From positions 1-64,000 of the forward strand of contig JAEUKC010000023.1 of the NCBI GenBank assembly GCA_016794445.1: DNA of 64,000 bases, written 5' to 3'. This DNA is from JADJMO01 sp016794445 (GTDB lineage Bacteria > Myxococcota_A > Polyangia > Polyangiales > JADJMO01). The position numbers were made by a program, and so were the translations under genes. Shown here piece after piece: positions 14,898 through 23,512 of the stretch (within the stretch, counting starts at the first letter, position 1; the number at the start of each line of letters is the position of its first letter). Under the pieces are notes generated by a model that made no database searches, was not told the DNA's origin, and saw nothing but the letters and a program-made list of their open reading frames with translations.

Positions 14898-14903
14898 AGC
14901 CTA
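14898..14903 (-). promoter_or_regulatory. -10 hexamer TAGGCT, predicted leaderless start
   Basis: TAGGCT on the minus strand (14903-14898) with six bases before the ATG at 14891 of the Cys-rich lipoprotein; no room for an RBS. Confidence 0.5.
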
Positions 14904-14939
14904 CCACCGGCGCGCAGCTCGGCGTCGACGCCGTGCGCG

Positions 14940-15164
14940 TCAGCCCGGCGGTGGACGCGACGTGCGACGACGCGGCTCGCCGGTGCCGTCGGTCTCCTCT
15001 TCGATGCAGAAGACGACGTCCGACAGCAACGACACCACCGAGATGCGTCGCGACGAGATCGGCATCACGCCGCTGTCGCGGATCTCCGCGGGCGCCGGCG
15101 GCAGCGACGAGATGGCCGCCGGGGGTGGACGGGATGGGAGGCGCGGCCTTCGTAGTGCGCTCAT
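14940..15164 (-). CDS. Small hypothetical protein (74 aa)
   Basis: Too small to assign, but the context supports translation: GGGGAGAGGAAGCAGC ends right at the ATG, one of the strongest Shine-Dalgarno sequences in the window. It lies 42 bases after the metallophosphoesterase on the same strand. The N-terminal half is Pro/Arg/Ser-rich; residues about 42-60 read VSLLSDVVFCIEEETDG, a hydrophobic stretch with a single Cys and an acidic cluster. No signal peptide is seen. Could be a real small gene or part of a leader. Confidence 0.45.
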   Translation of the reverse strand: MSALRRPRLPSRPPPAAISSLPPAPAEIRDSGVMPISSRRISVVSLLSDVVFCIEEETDGTGEPRRRTSRPPPG

Positions 15165-15206
15165 GCTGCTTCCTCTCCCCCTCGAACGGACCGCAGCGAG
15201 CGACCT

Positions 15207-16946
15207 TCAAGGCGGACGTGGGCGAAACGTCCAGTGATCGACGAGCGCAGGCTTGGACCCGGGCGCGAGCGGATCGAGGAGACCGATGACCCAGCCGTCG
15301 ACCGCGCTGCCGTCGCGCCGTACGCGGATGCGCACGAAGTGGCGGTAGCCCGGCACGCCGAGCGAGGTGAACGCCTGGCTGCCCTCGAGGCCGAGCCAGG
15401 TGAGCGCGGCGAGGAAGCCGCCGAACACGAACGAGCCCGAGAAGGCGGCGACGAGCAGGGTGAGCGCCGCCTCCAGCGGCGGGGTGGCGTGCAGGCGCGG
15501 GAACGCCCGGAGCGCGAGGCTCGCGGCGAGCGGCGGCAACACGGCCATCGAGACCCCCGCGAGGAGCGCGAGCCATAGGACCGCGCGTCGCTGCGGAGGC
15601 GCGGCCTGGCGGACGCCGCCGATCAACGCACACACGATGGCGCCCACGACGCCGGCGGCGATCGAGCCACCGTAGATGCCACGCGAGGTACCGAAGACGC
15701 CGAGGCCCACGCCGAGAGCGGGGCCGAAGAGCAGCACGAAGACGAGGTGGGGCAGGAAACCCGCCTTGCCGATCGCCACGTGCAGCGGCACGCCGAGCAG
15801 CATCTTCTGGGTGGCGGGCACGCCCGGCCACTGCTTGTCGGGCTGTGGGGCGCCCTCGGGCGCCGACAGCGAAGCGTGCATGAACGCGCCGCCGCCTCCG
15901 GCCACCACGTGCAGGCTCGCGCCGACGGTGCGGCGCTCGTAGTGGTGGATGTCCCCCGCGAGGACGAGGTGCGGCGTGGTCTCGAGGTCGAGATCGAGCG
16001 ACTCGGCCATGTCGACGCCGGTGGGGCTCGGGCGCAGGAACGAGTAGACGGGATCGGGCAACATCACGAAGCGACGCGCGTCGGGGGCGGCGTGCCGCCG
16101 GTCGGCGAAGAAGCTCTGCTGGCGGTAGTCGATGGTGCGCAGCTGGCGGTCGACGGCGAACAGATCGAGGCCGGGCGCGAGGGGCAGCGCGAAGTAGCTC
16201 GCCCGCTGCACGGGCTCGTAGCCGTCGATCACGAGCACCCGTTGCTTCTTGACCTGCCGACCGCGCACGAACTTCTGCACCCACTCGACGACGTGCAGGA
16301 GCTGGGTCTCGCGCCCGGGGGTGACCTGCGGCGTGAGCTGCTCGGGGGCGAGCTCGCCGAGGCGCCGGCGGAACAGGCGGCCGAAGCCGTCGAGCCCGTC
16401 GTACCAGTCGTGGTTGCCGGGGATGCCGAGCAGCACCCGGCGCTTGCGGTCGGCGACGTCGCCGAGCACGCGGTTGAACGGCGCCACCACACGGTCGGTG
16501 ATCTCGCGCGCGGTGGCCACGGGGTACGCGGTGTCGCCGCCGAAGACGAGGAGATCTCCGCGCGGCGTGACGAGCGTGCCCTCGCCCTCTCGGACCTCGT
16601 GCTCGGCGAAGACGATCCTCGCCATCGCCGTGCTGACCTCGGGGTCGTCGCCGGTGTCCGCGAGGAAGTCGATCCACAGGTCGCGGTCGAGGGCCTCGGT
16701 GAGCGTCGGCGCGTCCTTCGACCTGGCGCGGAGGATCTCGCCGACCGCCGCCAGCAGCTCCTCCGGATCGTTGGGGCGCATCCAGTCGCGCGAGTCGATG
16801 TCCTCGGTCGCGATGGCGCTCGCGAGGAAATGCTGCATGTGACCCCAGAACGAGTTGATCCCGAACCAGACCACGCCCCGCGGCTTGGATTTTCCGCGGT
16901 GGAAGCGCCGGGGCGGCTCGGAGCTCGCCTGCGGGAGCGGGGGCAC
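15207..16946 (-). CDS. Calcineurin-like metallophosphoesterase with C-terminal membrane domain
   Basis: 579 residues from GTG 16946. The phosphoesterase domain (about 95-345) shows family metal-binding motifs: LLVFGGDTAYP (GD), LLGIPGNHDWYDG (GNHD) and VLAGDIHHYER (GDxHxY). After about residue 370 there are several hydrophobic helices (for example LVFVLLFGPALGVGLGVFG and LLVAAFSGSFVFGGFLAAL), so it is a membrane protein with the catalytic domain on one face. The substrate cannot be told. A TAGGAT -10 six bases upstream supports the GTG start. Confidence 0.88.
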   Translation of the reverse strand: MPPLPQASSEPPRRFHRGKSKPRGVVWFGINSFWGHMQHFLASAIATEDIDSRDWMRPNDPEELLAAVGEILRARSKDAPTLTEALDRDLWIDFLADTGDDPEVSTAMARIVFAEHEVREGEGTLVTPRGDLLVFGGDTAYPVATAREITDRVVAPFNRVLGDVADRKRRVLLGIPGNHDWYDGLDGFGRLFRRRLGELAPEQLTPQVTPGRETQLLHVVEWVQKFVRGRQVKKQRVLVIDGYEPVQRASYFALPLAPGLDLFAVDRQLRTIDYRQQSFFADRRHAAPDARRFVMLPDPVYSFLRPSPTGVDMAESLDLDLETTPHLVLAGDIHHYERRTVGASLHVVAGGGGAFMHASLSAPEGAPQPDKQWPGVPATQKMLLGVPLHVAIGKAGFLPHLVFVLLFGPALGVGLGVFGTSRGIYGGSIAAGVVGAIVCALIGGVRQAAPPQRRAVLWLALLAGVSMAVLPPLAASLALRAFPRLHATPPLEAALTLLVAAFSGSFVFGGFLAALTWLGLEGSQAFTSLGVPGYRHFVRIRVRRDGSAVDGWVIGLLDPLAPGSKPALVDHWTFRPRPP

Positions 16947-16952
16947 GACCGC

Positions 16953-16958
16953 ATCCTA
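16953..16958 (-). promoter_or_regulatory. -10 hexamer TAGGAT, predicted leaderless start
   Basis: TAGGAT on the minus strand (16958-16953), six bases before the GTG at 16946 of the metallophosphoesterase gene. Confidence 0.5.
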
Positions 16959-17119
16959 GCAGGGGATGAACTATCGGTAGCCCGTGGCGGCGGCCCCGAG
17001 GGCGCGAGAGCGGGCGGAATCGGCGGAAGAACGGCGGAGATCCGGCGGTGCCTGGCGGGCGCATGGCCTTTTCGGTCGGCGGAGCTCCGTCGCACCCTCC
17101 GGCCAGGAGGGAACCACCC

Positions 17120-17918
17120 ATGATTCGTTTCCGTCGTCTCGCCTTCGTCGGTCTCGTCGCTGCGACCGGTCCGTTCGCCATGGTCGCCTGCAGCAGCAGC
17201 GACAGCCCGAGCACCCCCCCCCACCGACGCGGGCAAGACGGACTCGGGGAGCAAGACGCCCTCGACCAAGACCTCGAGCGCCCCGACCGGCAAGGCGACG
17301 ACGAAGCCGCCGGCCAAGCCCACCGCGTCGGCCACCGCGCCCAAGTCCGAGCCGCCGGCCACGCCGCCGAAGTCGCCGGACCTCGCCAGCGGTGACCTGC
17401 TCACCGAGAGCGGCTTCGAGATCGACGCGTCGTGCGCCAAGGCGGGCCTCACGGACAACAAGGGCTACTGCCTCGACGGCGGCGACTACCTCATCGGTTG
17501 CGTGGGCGGCAAGCTGCTCGGCATCGACTGCGGTGCGCTCAACAGCGGGTCGCAGGCCGTCTCGTGCGAGGACGATCCGAAGGCCGGCTGCTACGCGATC
17601 GACCTCTCCCCCGTCGTCTCGGACGTCACCGACGACGCCGCCGGATACGGCGCCGCGATCGACCAGGCGTGCCTCTCGTCGCAGGAGGGCAAGGGATTCT
17701 GCCTCGATACCTACGCGGTCGTCTGCAGCCCGTCGCCCCGCCCCCGTCGCGCGTGGCGACGAGGTTCGACGAGACGACCTTCGCCGAGGCGGTCCGCGAG
17801 GCCCTGCGTGCGATGCGCGATCGGCGACGCCTCAAGCAGAGCCCCCTGCTGCAGGCCCGGTTCGTCGCCGACGGGGAATCGGAGTCGGGCCGCATCGACC
17901 GGCTCCACGCCTTGCTGA
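17120..17918 (+). pseudogene. Lipoprotein gene with a frameshift in a 9-C tract
   Basis: A strong RBS (AGGAGGGA) precedes ATG 17120, and MIRFRRLAFVGLVAATGPFA leads to lipobox MVAC. The frame is lost in a run of nine C at 17214-17222. With eight C, the protein continues as TPPTDAGKTDSGSKTPSTK, a standard myxobacterial linker, and then a Cys-rich domain (KGYCLDGGDYLIGCVGGKLL ... GCYAIDLSP ... GFCLDTYAVVC) to about 17735. Beyond that the frame becomes Arg-rich and runs into the next gene. Either a sequencing error, a phase-variable tract or a broken gene. I do not recognise the domain. Confidence 0.7.
17214..17222 (+). repeat. Nine-C homopolymer that breaks the lipoprotein frame
   Basis: Nine consecutive C. 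Removing one base restores a long open frame, so this tract is either a sequencing error or a slipped-strand switch site. Confidence 0.75.
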
Positions 17919-18121
17919 CCGGCGAGATCGCCGCGCTGCGTGGCGTCTCCCGCGGCGACCGCACGTTCCTCGCGGCACAGGCGGTCTTCCTCGATGGGAC
18001 GCTGTCACAGGAGGGCGCGGCCGCGCGCCTCGGCATGGCCGACAGCACGCTGCGTCGCCACTTGAACGAGGCGGCACAGCGCATCCACAGCGTCCTGTGG
18101 GAGCGAGAGCGCCTGTCGTGA
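17753..18121 (+). CDS. Small helix-turn-helix protein (122 aa)
   Basis: Starts at GTG 17753: VATRFDETTFAEAVREALRA. The C-terminal half, LSQEGAAARLGMADSTLRRH followed by LNEAAQRIHSVLWERERL, resembles a sigma-region-4/HTH-like domain found at the C-terminus of some actinobacterial and myxobacterial regulators, where it follows 'RRLxxSPLLQARxV'. Lacking any N-terminal partner domain, it is either a stand-alone DNA-binding protein or a remnant. Its start lies inside the frameshifted lipoprotein gene, so the real boundary between the two is uncertain. Confidence 0.6.
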   Translation: MATRFDETTFAEAVREALRAMRDRRRLKQSPLLQARFVADGESESGRIDRLHALLTGEIAALRGVSRGDRTFLAAQAVFLDGTLSQEGAAARLGMADSTLRRHLNEAAQRIHSVLWERERLS

Positions 18122-18222
18122 CCCGGCGCGGTGAGGTGGCCCGCAGCTCGCCCGCGGGGCGGGGGCAGCGGCGCACCCTGCCTGGGGTTTGCGCAGCCCC
18201 GCGGTCGTGAAACGCTGACCGC

Positions 18223-19122
18223 ATGGGCAAGGACCTCGAGCCGCGGCGACGCACCCACGACCCGGGCGAGGTGATCGTGGTGGCGGGCGAGCTCATGGAG
18301 GCCGACCGGACGCGGGCCGAGCAGGCCGACCTCCACGCCATCGGCCACGAGCTCGGCGTCCCGGCTCCGTACGTCGACCGCGCCGTCGTGGAGCTCGATC
18401 GCCGGCGAAAGCGGCGGAGCGTCGCCGTCGTCATCGCGACGCTCGTCGCCCTCGGCACCGTCTTCGTCCTCACCCGACGCCTCTTGCGCCCCCCACCCCC
18501 TGTCGCCGCGGTCTCGCCCGAGAAGTCCCCGCGAGGGCTCCGCGTCGGGCTCGATCTCCGCCACGGGGTCGGCGCCGCGACGAGCTGGAACGAGCTCGCG
18601 GCGCGAGGAGCCGCGGTCACGCTCGTCGAGCAGTCCATCGGTGACGGCGCCCTCGCAGACCTGGATGTCCTCGTCGTGCTGGAGGCCCGCAAGAACTGGG
18701 ACCCGAGCGAGCTCGACGCCGTCGTGCGCTTCGTGCGTTCTGGGCACGGCCTCGTCATCGCGGATCTCGGCTGGTCCTGGGTCACCTACGACAAACGACC
18801 GCTCCAAGAACTCCCGGCGAACGTACTCGGGAGCCAGCTGGGCTTCGGCTTCACGAACGACGTCCTCGGGGTGCCCACGGCGATCGACCCGAACGTGCTC
18901 GGCGGTCTCCGCGCCCTCACCCGCGCAACCCCTTGGGTGCCGTGCGGCGTCACCGTCGCGCCCGAGCGAGGCCGCCTGCTCGTGCGCGACGCGCACCTCC
19001 GACCGATGATCGGCGTCGTCGACGCGGCCAAGGGACGCACCGTCGCGATCGGGCACGCGGGCCTCGTCGTGGACAACCCAGCGCTGCTCTCGTTCGCGGT
19101 CGCGCTCGCCGCCGGTCGCTGA
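18223..19122 (+). CDS. Single-pass membrane protein with DUF4350/GATase-like domain (299 aa)
   Basis: Residues 1-65 are a cytoplasmic helical segment (GHELGVPAPYVDRAVVELDR looks like a small recruitment domain), then one membrane helix near 66-85 (VAVVIATLVALGTVFVLTRR). The rest resembles the class I amidotransferase-like fold of DUF4350/ThuA-like proteins: RVGLDLRHGVG, DLDVLVVLEARKNWDPSELD, VVRFVRSGHGLVIADLG. No catalytic Cys triad is visible, so it is probably a binding protein. It is isolated here, although DUF4350 proteins often accompany MoxR/DUF58 genes. Confidence 0.65.
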   Translation: MGKDLEPRRRTHDPGEVIVVAGELMEADRTRAEQADLHAIGHELGVPAPYVDRAVVELDRRRKRRSVAVVIATLVALGTVFVLTRRLLRPPPPVAAVSPEKSPRGLRVGLDLRHGVGAATSWNELAARGAAVTLVEQSIGDGALADLDVLVVLEARKNWDPSELDAVVRFVRSGHGLVIADLGWSWVTYDKRPLQELPANVLGSQLGFGFTNDVLGVPTAIDPNVLGGLRALTRATPWVPCGVTVAPERGRLLVRDAHLRPMIGVVDAAKGRTVAIGHAGLVVDNPALLSFAVALAAGR

Positions 19123-19127
19123 CGGAA

Positions 19128-19916
19128 CTACATCGCGTACGACGTGCAGGTCACGCCGCTGCAGCGCACGCCGAACTTGCCGCTCTTCGAGGTCGCCCCT
19201 CCGTCGTCCTTGGTCGGGGCCGCGACGCAATCGCACTCGGGGCAGGTGGGCCGCCACGCCTTCTCTGCGCCGTCGGCGCGGGATTTCTCGGTCGCGGCGA
19301 TGCCCAGCACCTGGCGGGTGCCGCAGCAGTCGACCTGGTGCTCGACCGTCGCGCAGTCCGCGTCGACCTTGCACGTGCGGGAGAAGTCGGGCCAGGTCCG
19401 CGCGTCCGAGCAGCTCAGGGTCGCGCCCGGACACTTGACGACGGACCGACACGTCTCGTCGCTCTGCCTGCGGCACGAGATCTCGATGGCGCCGCCACCG
19501 GGACACGTCGGCTCGGGGGGCGGCGCCCCACACTCGCCCTCGGCGCACTTGCGCGGGCAGTTGCGGAACTCCCAGCTGCAGGTGCCGCTCGTGGCGTCAC
19601 GGAGGCAGCGGCCGGTGTTGCCGCCGAGCGTGCCGTCCTCGCACGTCCACGCCGGCGTCCGGGTGGGGGGCCCGCACTCGGTGGGTGTGCAGTCCCCGAC
19701 CGGCTTGTCGGGACACCCCTTGTAGATGGCGCCGCACGCGCCGGACACGAGGCCGCAGCGGTAGGGCGAGCTGCCGTCCCAGCACGCGATCTCGGGCATC
19801 GCGCAGGTGGTGCAAGGGTCGCCCTCGCCGCTGGTGACCGAGCCCCCACACCCGGCGAAGGGCGTGACGAGGAGGGCGAGGTAGAGACCGGCCGTGACCA
19901 GGCGGGGGACGCGCAT
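19128..19916 (-). CDS. Cysteine-rich lipoprotein (262 aa)
   Basis: Start chosen at ATG 19916, giving MRVPRLVTAGLYLALLVTPF and lipobox FAGC. An in-frame ATG 69 bases upstream would put an unlikely segment before the signal. The mature protein has about 30 Cys in regular pairs (GACGAIYKGC, GRCLRDATSGTCSWEFRNCP, CPECDC), indicating a disulfide-rich extracytoplasmic protein. It converges on the DUF4350-like gene with a 5-base gap. No family assignment; similar in style to the lipoprotein at 13944-14891. Confidence 0.8.
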   Translation of the reverse strand: MRVPRLVTAGLYLALLVTPFAGCGGSVTSGEGDPCTTCAMPEIACWDGSSPYRCGLVSGACGAIYKGCPDKPVGDCTPTECGPPTRTPAWTCEDGTLGGNTGRCLRDATSGTCSWEFRNCPRKCAEGECGAPPPEPTCPGGGAIEISCRRQSDETCRSVVKCPGATLSCSDARTWPDFSRTCKVDADCATVEHQVDCCGTRQVLGIAATEKSRADGAEKAWRPTCPECDCVAAPTKDDGGATSKSGKFGVRCSGVTCTSYAM

Positions 19917-20009
19917 GCCCAGGATCGAAGCAAACCGCTGACCACCTGAAAAGCCTGGAATTCCTGCCCCCATGGTGTGGCGCACGACACACCCTGGCGC
20001 AGATCCCGC

Positions 20010-20015
20010 TAGAGT
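20010..20015 (+). promoter_or_regulatory. -10 hexamer TAGAGT, predicted leaderless start
   Basis: TAGAGT, seven bases, then the GTG at 20023 of the DUF6986 gene. No -35 or RBS is recognisable. Confidence 0.5.
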
Positions 20016-20022
20016 CGCCCGG

Positions 20023-21273
20023 GTGATCGCGGTCGACGACCTCCTCTCGAAGCTGCCGGCTCCTTCGCTCCCGAAGCCTCTGGGCCGGGCCCCGCTGCAC
20101 GTCGTCTACGGCGGGGCGCACCTGTTCCGGAAGGACCTCGCGCAGCGGCTCGGCGCCCGGGCCCGCGAGGTGCTCGACACCTACGTGGAGGACGGTCGCG
20201 CCCTCGCCGCGCTCGGCGTCGACGCAGCCTCGGCGGACGACGTGCGAGCCCGCGTCGCCGACAAGCTCGCGAAGGAGCCGGTCGAGGATCTGCGCATCGA
20301 CTTCGAGGACGGGTTCGGGGTCCGCGCCGACGACGAAGAGGACCACCACGCGCGGGGCGCTGGCGCCGCGCTCCGCGCTTCGTTCGCCGAGGGGCTCGCG
20401 CCGCCGTTCGTCGGGCTGCGGGTCAAGGCCATGGACCGCCTGCCCCGCGCCGCGCGCACGCTGTCGCTGTTCCTCGAGGCGCTCGGCCCTCTGCCGCCGG
20501 GTCGCTCGCTGCTGGTCACGCTGCCGAAGGTCGGGGACGCGGCGAGCGTCGCGGTGTTCGCCGAGCTCCTGTCCCGCGCCGAGCGTGCGTTCGGTCTCCC
20601 GGACCGCTCGCTCGCGGCGGAGATCATGGTCGAGCACCCGGGCGCGCTGATCAACGAGGGCCGACTCGTGCTCGCCGATCTCGTGCGGGCGCTCGAGGGC
20701 CGCTGCGTCGCCGCCCACTTCGGCAGCTACGACTGGTCGTCGAGCCTCGGGATCGCCGCGCTCGACCAGCACGTGCACCACCCCGCGTGCGACGTCGGCA
20801 AGCTGCTCGCGCTCGTGTCGCTGTCAGGCAGCGGCGTGCGGCTCGCGGACGGCGCGACCACCACGCTGCCGATCGCGCCCCACAAGGCCCCGACCGGCGA
20901 GGCCGAGCGCGCGGAGAACCGCCGCGTGGTGCGGGGCGCGCTGGCGCGTCACTGCGCCGACGTCCGGCGCTCGCTCTCCCTCGGCCTCTACCAGGGCTGG
21001 GACCTGCACCCGGCGCAGCTGGTGTCGCGCTACGCGGCGGTGTTCGCGTTCTACCGGGAGGCCTTGCCCACGGCGAGCGCGCGGCTCGCGGCGTTCGTCA
21101 TGGGGGCTGCGCAGGCCTCGCGGGTCGGCACCGCGTTCGACGACGCAGCGACGGCGCGCGGCCTCGTCGGGTTCTTCGCGCGGGGCCTCGCGAGCGGCGC
21201 GCTCGACGCGGGCGACGTCGCGGCGACGGGACTCGCCGTCGAGCAGATCGAGCAGCCCACGCTCTTCGGTTGA
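20023..21273 (+). CDS. DUF6986 family protein (HpcH/citrate-lyase-like fold)
   Basis: 416 residues from GTG. Family features: HVVYGGAHLFRKD near the N-terminus, DLRIDFEDGFG with acidic metal ligands, SLLVTLPKVGD, EIMVEHPGALI, RCVAAHFGSYDWSSSLGI and LYQGWDLHPAQLVSRYAAVF. This matches the aldolase/citrate-lyase-like superfamily member DUF6986, whose substrate I cannot name; in actinobacteria such genes can sit near ureide catabolism. No such neighbour is present here. The start is set by the TAGAGT -10 seven bases upstream. Its stop codon lies within a 20-bp tandem repeat. Confidence 0.8.
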   Translation: MIAVDDLLSKLPAPSLPKPLGRAPLHVVYGGAHLFRKDLAQRLGARAREVLDTYVEDGRALAALGVDAASADDVRARVADKLAKEPVEDLRIDFEDGFGVRADDEEDHHARGAGAALRASFAEGLAPPFVGLRVKAMDRLPRAARTLSLFLEALGPLPPGRSLLVTLPKVGDAASVAVFAELLSRAERAFGLPDRSLAAEIMVEHPGALINEGRLVLADLVRALEGRCVAAHFGSYDWSSSLGIAALDQHVHHPACDVGKLLALVSLSGSGVRLADGATTTLPIAPHKAPTGEAERAENRRVVRGALARHCADVRRSLSLGLYQGWDLHPAQLVSRYAAVFAFYREALPTASARLAAFVMGAAQASRVGTAFDDAATARGLVGFFARGLASGALDAGDVAATGLAVEQIEQPTLFG

Positions 21274-21315
21274 TCCCCACGCTCTTCGGTTGATCCCCAC
21301 GTTGTTCGGGTGGTC
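21256..21315. repeat. 20-bp tandem repeat, three copies, across the stop codon
   Basis: The unit CCCACGCTCTTCGGTTGATC occurs at 21256-21275 and 21276-21295 with full identity, then a diverged copy at 21296-21315 (16 of 20 matches). The first copy encodes the C-terminus PTLFG and the stop; the third ends at the stop of the convergent FHA-GGDEF gene. Confidence 0.9.
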
Positions 21316-22303
21316 AGGGCCCGACGACGCGGTTCCGGCCGCTGCCCTTGGCGGCGTAGAGGCGCTTGTCGGCGAGCGCGAGCAGCGCGTCGCCCTCGGG
21401 CTTCGGCAGCTCGTCGAGCGCCGCGACGCCGAAGCTCGAGGTGACCGGGATCCGCCCGTTCTCCCAGGGGATCACGAGCTGCTCGATGCCGGCGCGCACC
21501 CGCTCGGCGAAGGCCACCGCGCCGTGCACGTCGATCGCCCGCGCGAGCACGACGAACTCCTCGCCGCCGATGCGCGCGAAGACGTCCTCGGCGCGGATGG
21601 TGGCGAGCATGCCCGCCGAGACCGCGCGCAGCACCGCGTCGCCACCCGCGTGGCCGTAGGTGTCGTTGACCTTCTTGAAGAAGTCGATGTCGAAGATGAC
21701 GAGCGAGAGCGGCGCCCCGTGGCGCGCGGCGAAGCCGATCTCCTGCTCGAGGCGCTCCTGGAAGTGCTTGCGGTTGTAGGCCTTGGTGAGCGGGTCCTTG
21801 ACGGCGCTCTCGTAGAGCTGCTGCTGCATGCCCGCCTCGAGGTCGTCCCAGAGGTTGAAGCGCAGGAGCACGCTCGGACCGAGCTGGATCCGGTCGCCGT
21901 CGCTCAGCGGCGCGCTCGTGATGCGCTTGTCGTTGACGCCGGTGCCGTTGGTGCTCTTCAGGTCCTCGATCGCGTAGATCGAGCCGAGCCGGAGGATGCG
22001 CGCGTGACGCCACGAGACGCCCTCGCTGTCGACGCGGCAGGTCGACTCGGGCGCGCGGCCGAGGACGATCTCGTCGCCCGAGAGCTTGACCACCACGCCG
22101 AGCTGCGGGCCCGCGATCATGGTCAGGTAGGGCGCCTTGACCGCCTCACCGGCCTGACCGAACGTGCTCGACGCCGCGACCGTCGCGCGGAACTTGTCGC
22201 GGGAGCTCGGCGGCACCTCGACCGGGCGCAGCTGGTCGGGCGAGACGCGAATGGTGGGAGGGGGCGCGTCGTCCGACGAGGGCGGTCGCGGCGTGTCGGG
22301 CAT
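21314..22303 (-). CDS. FHA-GGDEF diguanylate cyclase
   Basis: 329 residues. The FHA domain spans about residues 60-150, with the phosphothreonine-reading motifs VLGRAPEST, SWRHARI and DLKSTNGTGVNDKRI. The GGDEF domain (about 165-325) has the active site RIGGEEF and the residues FDIDFFKKVNDTYGHAGGD. An inhibitory I-site RxxD (RAED) sits five residues before GGEEF, so product inhibition by c-di-GMP is expected. No membrane segment: cytosolic. FHA-gated c-di-GMP synthesis links Thr phosphorylation by local kinases to second-messenger output. The upstream context has GATTCT eight bases from the ATG. Confidence 0.95.
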   Translation of the reverse strand: MPDTPRPPSSDDAPPPTIRVSPDQLRPVEVPPSSRDKFRATVAASSTFGQAGEAVKAPYLTMIAGPQLGVVVKLSGDEIVLGRAPESTCRVDSEGVSWRHARILRLGSIYAIEDLKSTNGTGVNDKRITSAPLSDGDRIQLGPSVLLRFNLWDDLEAGMQQQLYESAVKDPLTKAYNRKHFQERLEQEIGFAARHGAPLSLVIFDIDFFKKVNDTYGHAGGDAVLRAVSAGMLATIRAEDVFARIGGEEFVVLARAIDVHGAVAFAERVRAGIEQLVIPWENGRIPVTSSFGVAALDELPKPEGDALLALADKRLYAAKGSGRNRVVGP

Positions 22304-22345
22304 GTGGCCGAAGAATCGCCGATCTGCGCGGGCGTTTCCAGCCCG

Positions 22346-23512
22346 TCAGAACATGTCTCCCATGCAAGGGTTGCCCGGCGGGAACAGGCGATCGGCGGCG
22401 TCGAGCGTGTTCGCCGTGCCGTCCACCCGATCGAGCTGGGCGAGCGCGTGTACGGAGAGGTAGCCAGAATAGAGCGCCGCGAGCGCGCGGACGTCGAGCC
22501 GGAGCGCGCCGCTCCCACCCCTGGCCACCTTGGCGCGCCCGCCCTCCACGACCACGCGCCAGCGCCCCGCGTTGTCGGGCAAGACCTCGTCCTCGACGTC
22601 GAGCTCGAGCACGCCGTCCGGCACGCGAGGGAAGCCACGCTCCCCGAGCGCGGTGGGGAGGTCCACGATGCGGAGCATCCAGTGGTCGACCGCGACGAGC
22701 TCGTGCCTCCGGTCGGGGAGCGCCATCGTGAACACGTCGGGACTCGCTCCGTGCCAGGTGACGCGGTTGGCGAGCGAGCGGTGGTCGGAGAGCAGCTGCA
22801 GGAGGCGACGCACGGCGCGCCCGGTGGCCGCGACGAGGTCGAGCACCTGGATCTCCGTGTCGTGTCCGTGCTCCTGCTTGTTGGTGTAGACCACGTAGCC
22901 CTCGAGGCTGTGGGGGCCGCGGACGCCGAACGCGTGGTGCTGCCCCTTGCGCGGGCGGAAGATGCGGTCCCACAGGTAGGGGCCGCGGTCGAGGTAGCCA
23001 TCGCGACGCGCGGCGAACGTGGCGTGCAGGGCGAGCACCTCCGGGTCCTCCTGCAAGAGAGGCGTGACCGACAGGCCGCGCTCACCGGTGACGAGTCGCT
23101 CGGCCAGCACCGAGACGCGGTGGCGCGCGCCGGCGCGCTCGTAGCCGGCCCGCTGGTAGAGCGGGACCGTGGCTGGATACAAGGTGGAGAGCGGCACGCC
23201 CCGCGCGCGGGTCTCGCGGAGGAACGAGCGCATCATCTCGCCCGCCACGCCGGCGCCGCGCTCCTCGGCGGCGACGGCCACGCCGGCGACGCCGTTGGTG
23301 GCCACGCTGCGGCCGCCGAACCACTGCGCCATCGGCACGCGCAGCAAGCCGCCGAGCACGCGATCGCCATCGGAGAGCACGCGCAGGTTGGGGAACCCGG
23401 CGCGCTCGAACCAGGGCGCGATGTCCTCGAGGGCCGTACCGAACGCGAGCGCCACGATGGGCGCGAACGCGGCGCGCTCGCCGTCGTCGGGGACGACGAG
23501 CTCGCGCGTCAT
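22346..23512 (-). CDS. Eis-like GNAT N-acetyltransferase (388 aa)
   Basis: Length and layout match the Eis family: an N-terminal GNAT domain (about 1-150) with the acetyl-CoA loop VAVAAEERGAGVAGEMM and VPLYQRAGYERAG; a second GNAT-like domain (KGQHHAFGVRGPHSLEGYVV); and a C-terminal SCP2-like domain (VLELDVEDEVLPDNAGRWRV) ending GDMF, close to the C-terminal carboxylate used in Eis catalysis. Eis enzymes acetylate amines such as aminoglycosides or lysines; the substrate here is unknown. It overlaps the pyrophosphatase stop by four bases (ATGA), so it is translationally coupled. Confidence 0.85.
   Translation of the reverse strand: MTRELVVPDDGERAAFAPIVALAFGTALEDIAPWFERAGFPNLRVLSDGDRVLGGLLRVPMAQWFGGRSVATNGVAGVAVAAEERGAGVAGEMMRSFLRETRARGVPLSTLYPATVPLYQRAGYERAGARHRVSVLAERLVTGERGLSVTPLLQEDPEVLALHATFAARRDGYLDRGPYLWDRIFRPRKGQHHAFGVRGPHSLEGYVVYTNKQEHGHDTEIQVLDLVAATGRAVRRLLQLLSDHRSLANRVTWHGASPDVFTMALPDRRHELVAVDHWMLRIVDLPTALGERGFPRVPDGVLELDVEDEVLPDNAGRWRVVVEGGRAKVARGGSGALRLDVRALAALYSGYLSVHALAQLDRVDGTANTLDAADRLFPPGNPCMGDMF

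Noticed and set aside
17053..17068. Possible sigma-54 promoter before the frameshifted lipoprotein
   Set aside because: GG and GC have the right 10-base spacing, but the flanking bases match the consensus poorly; not enough to call.
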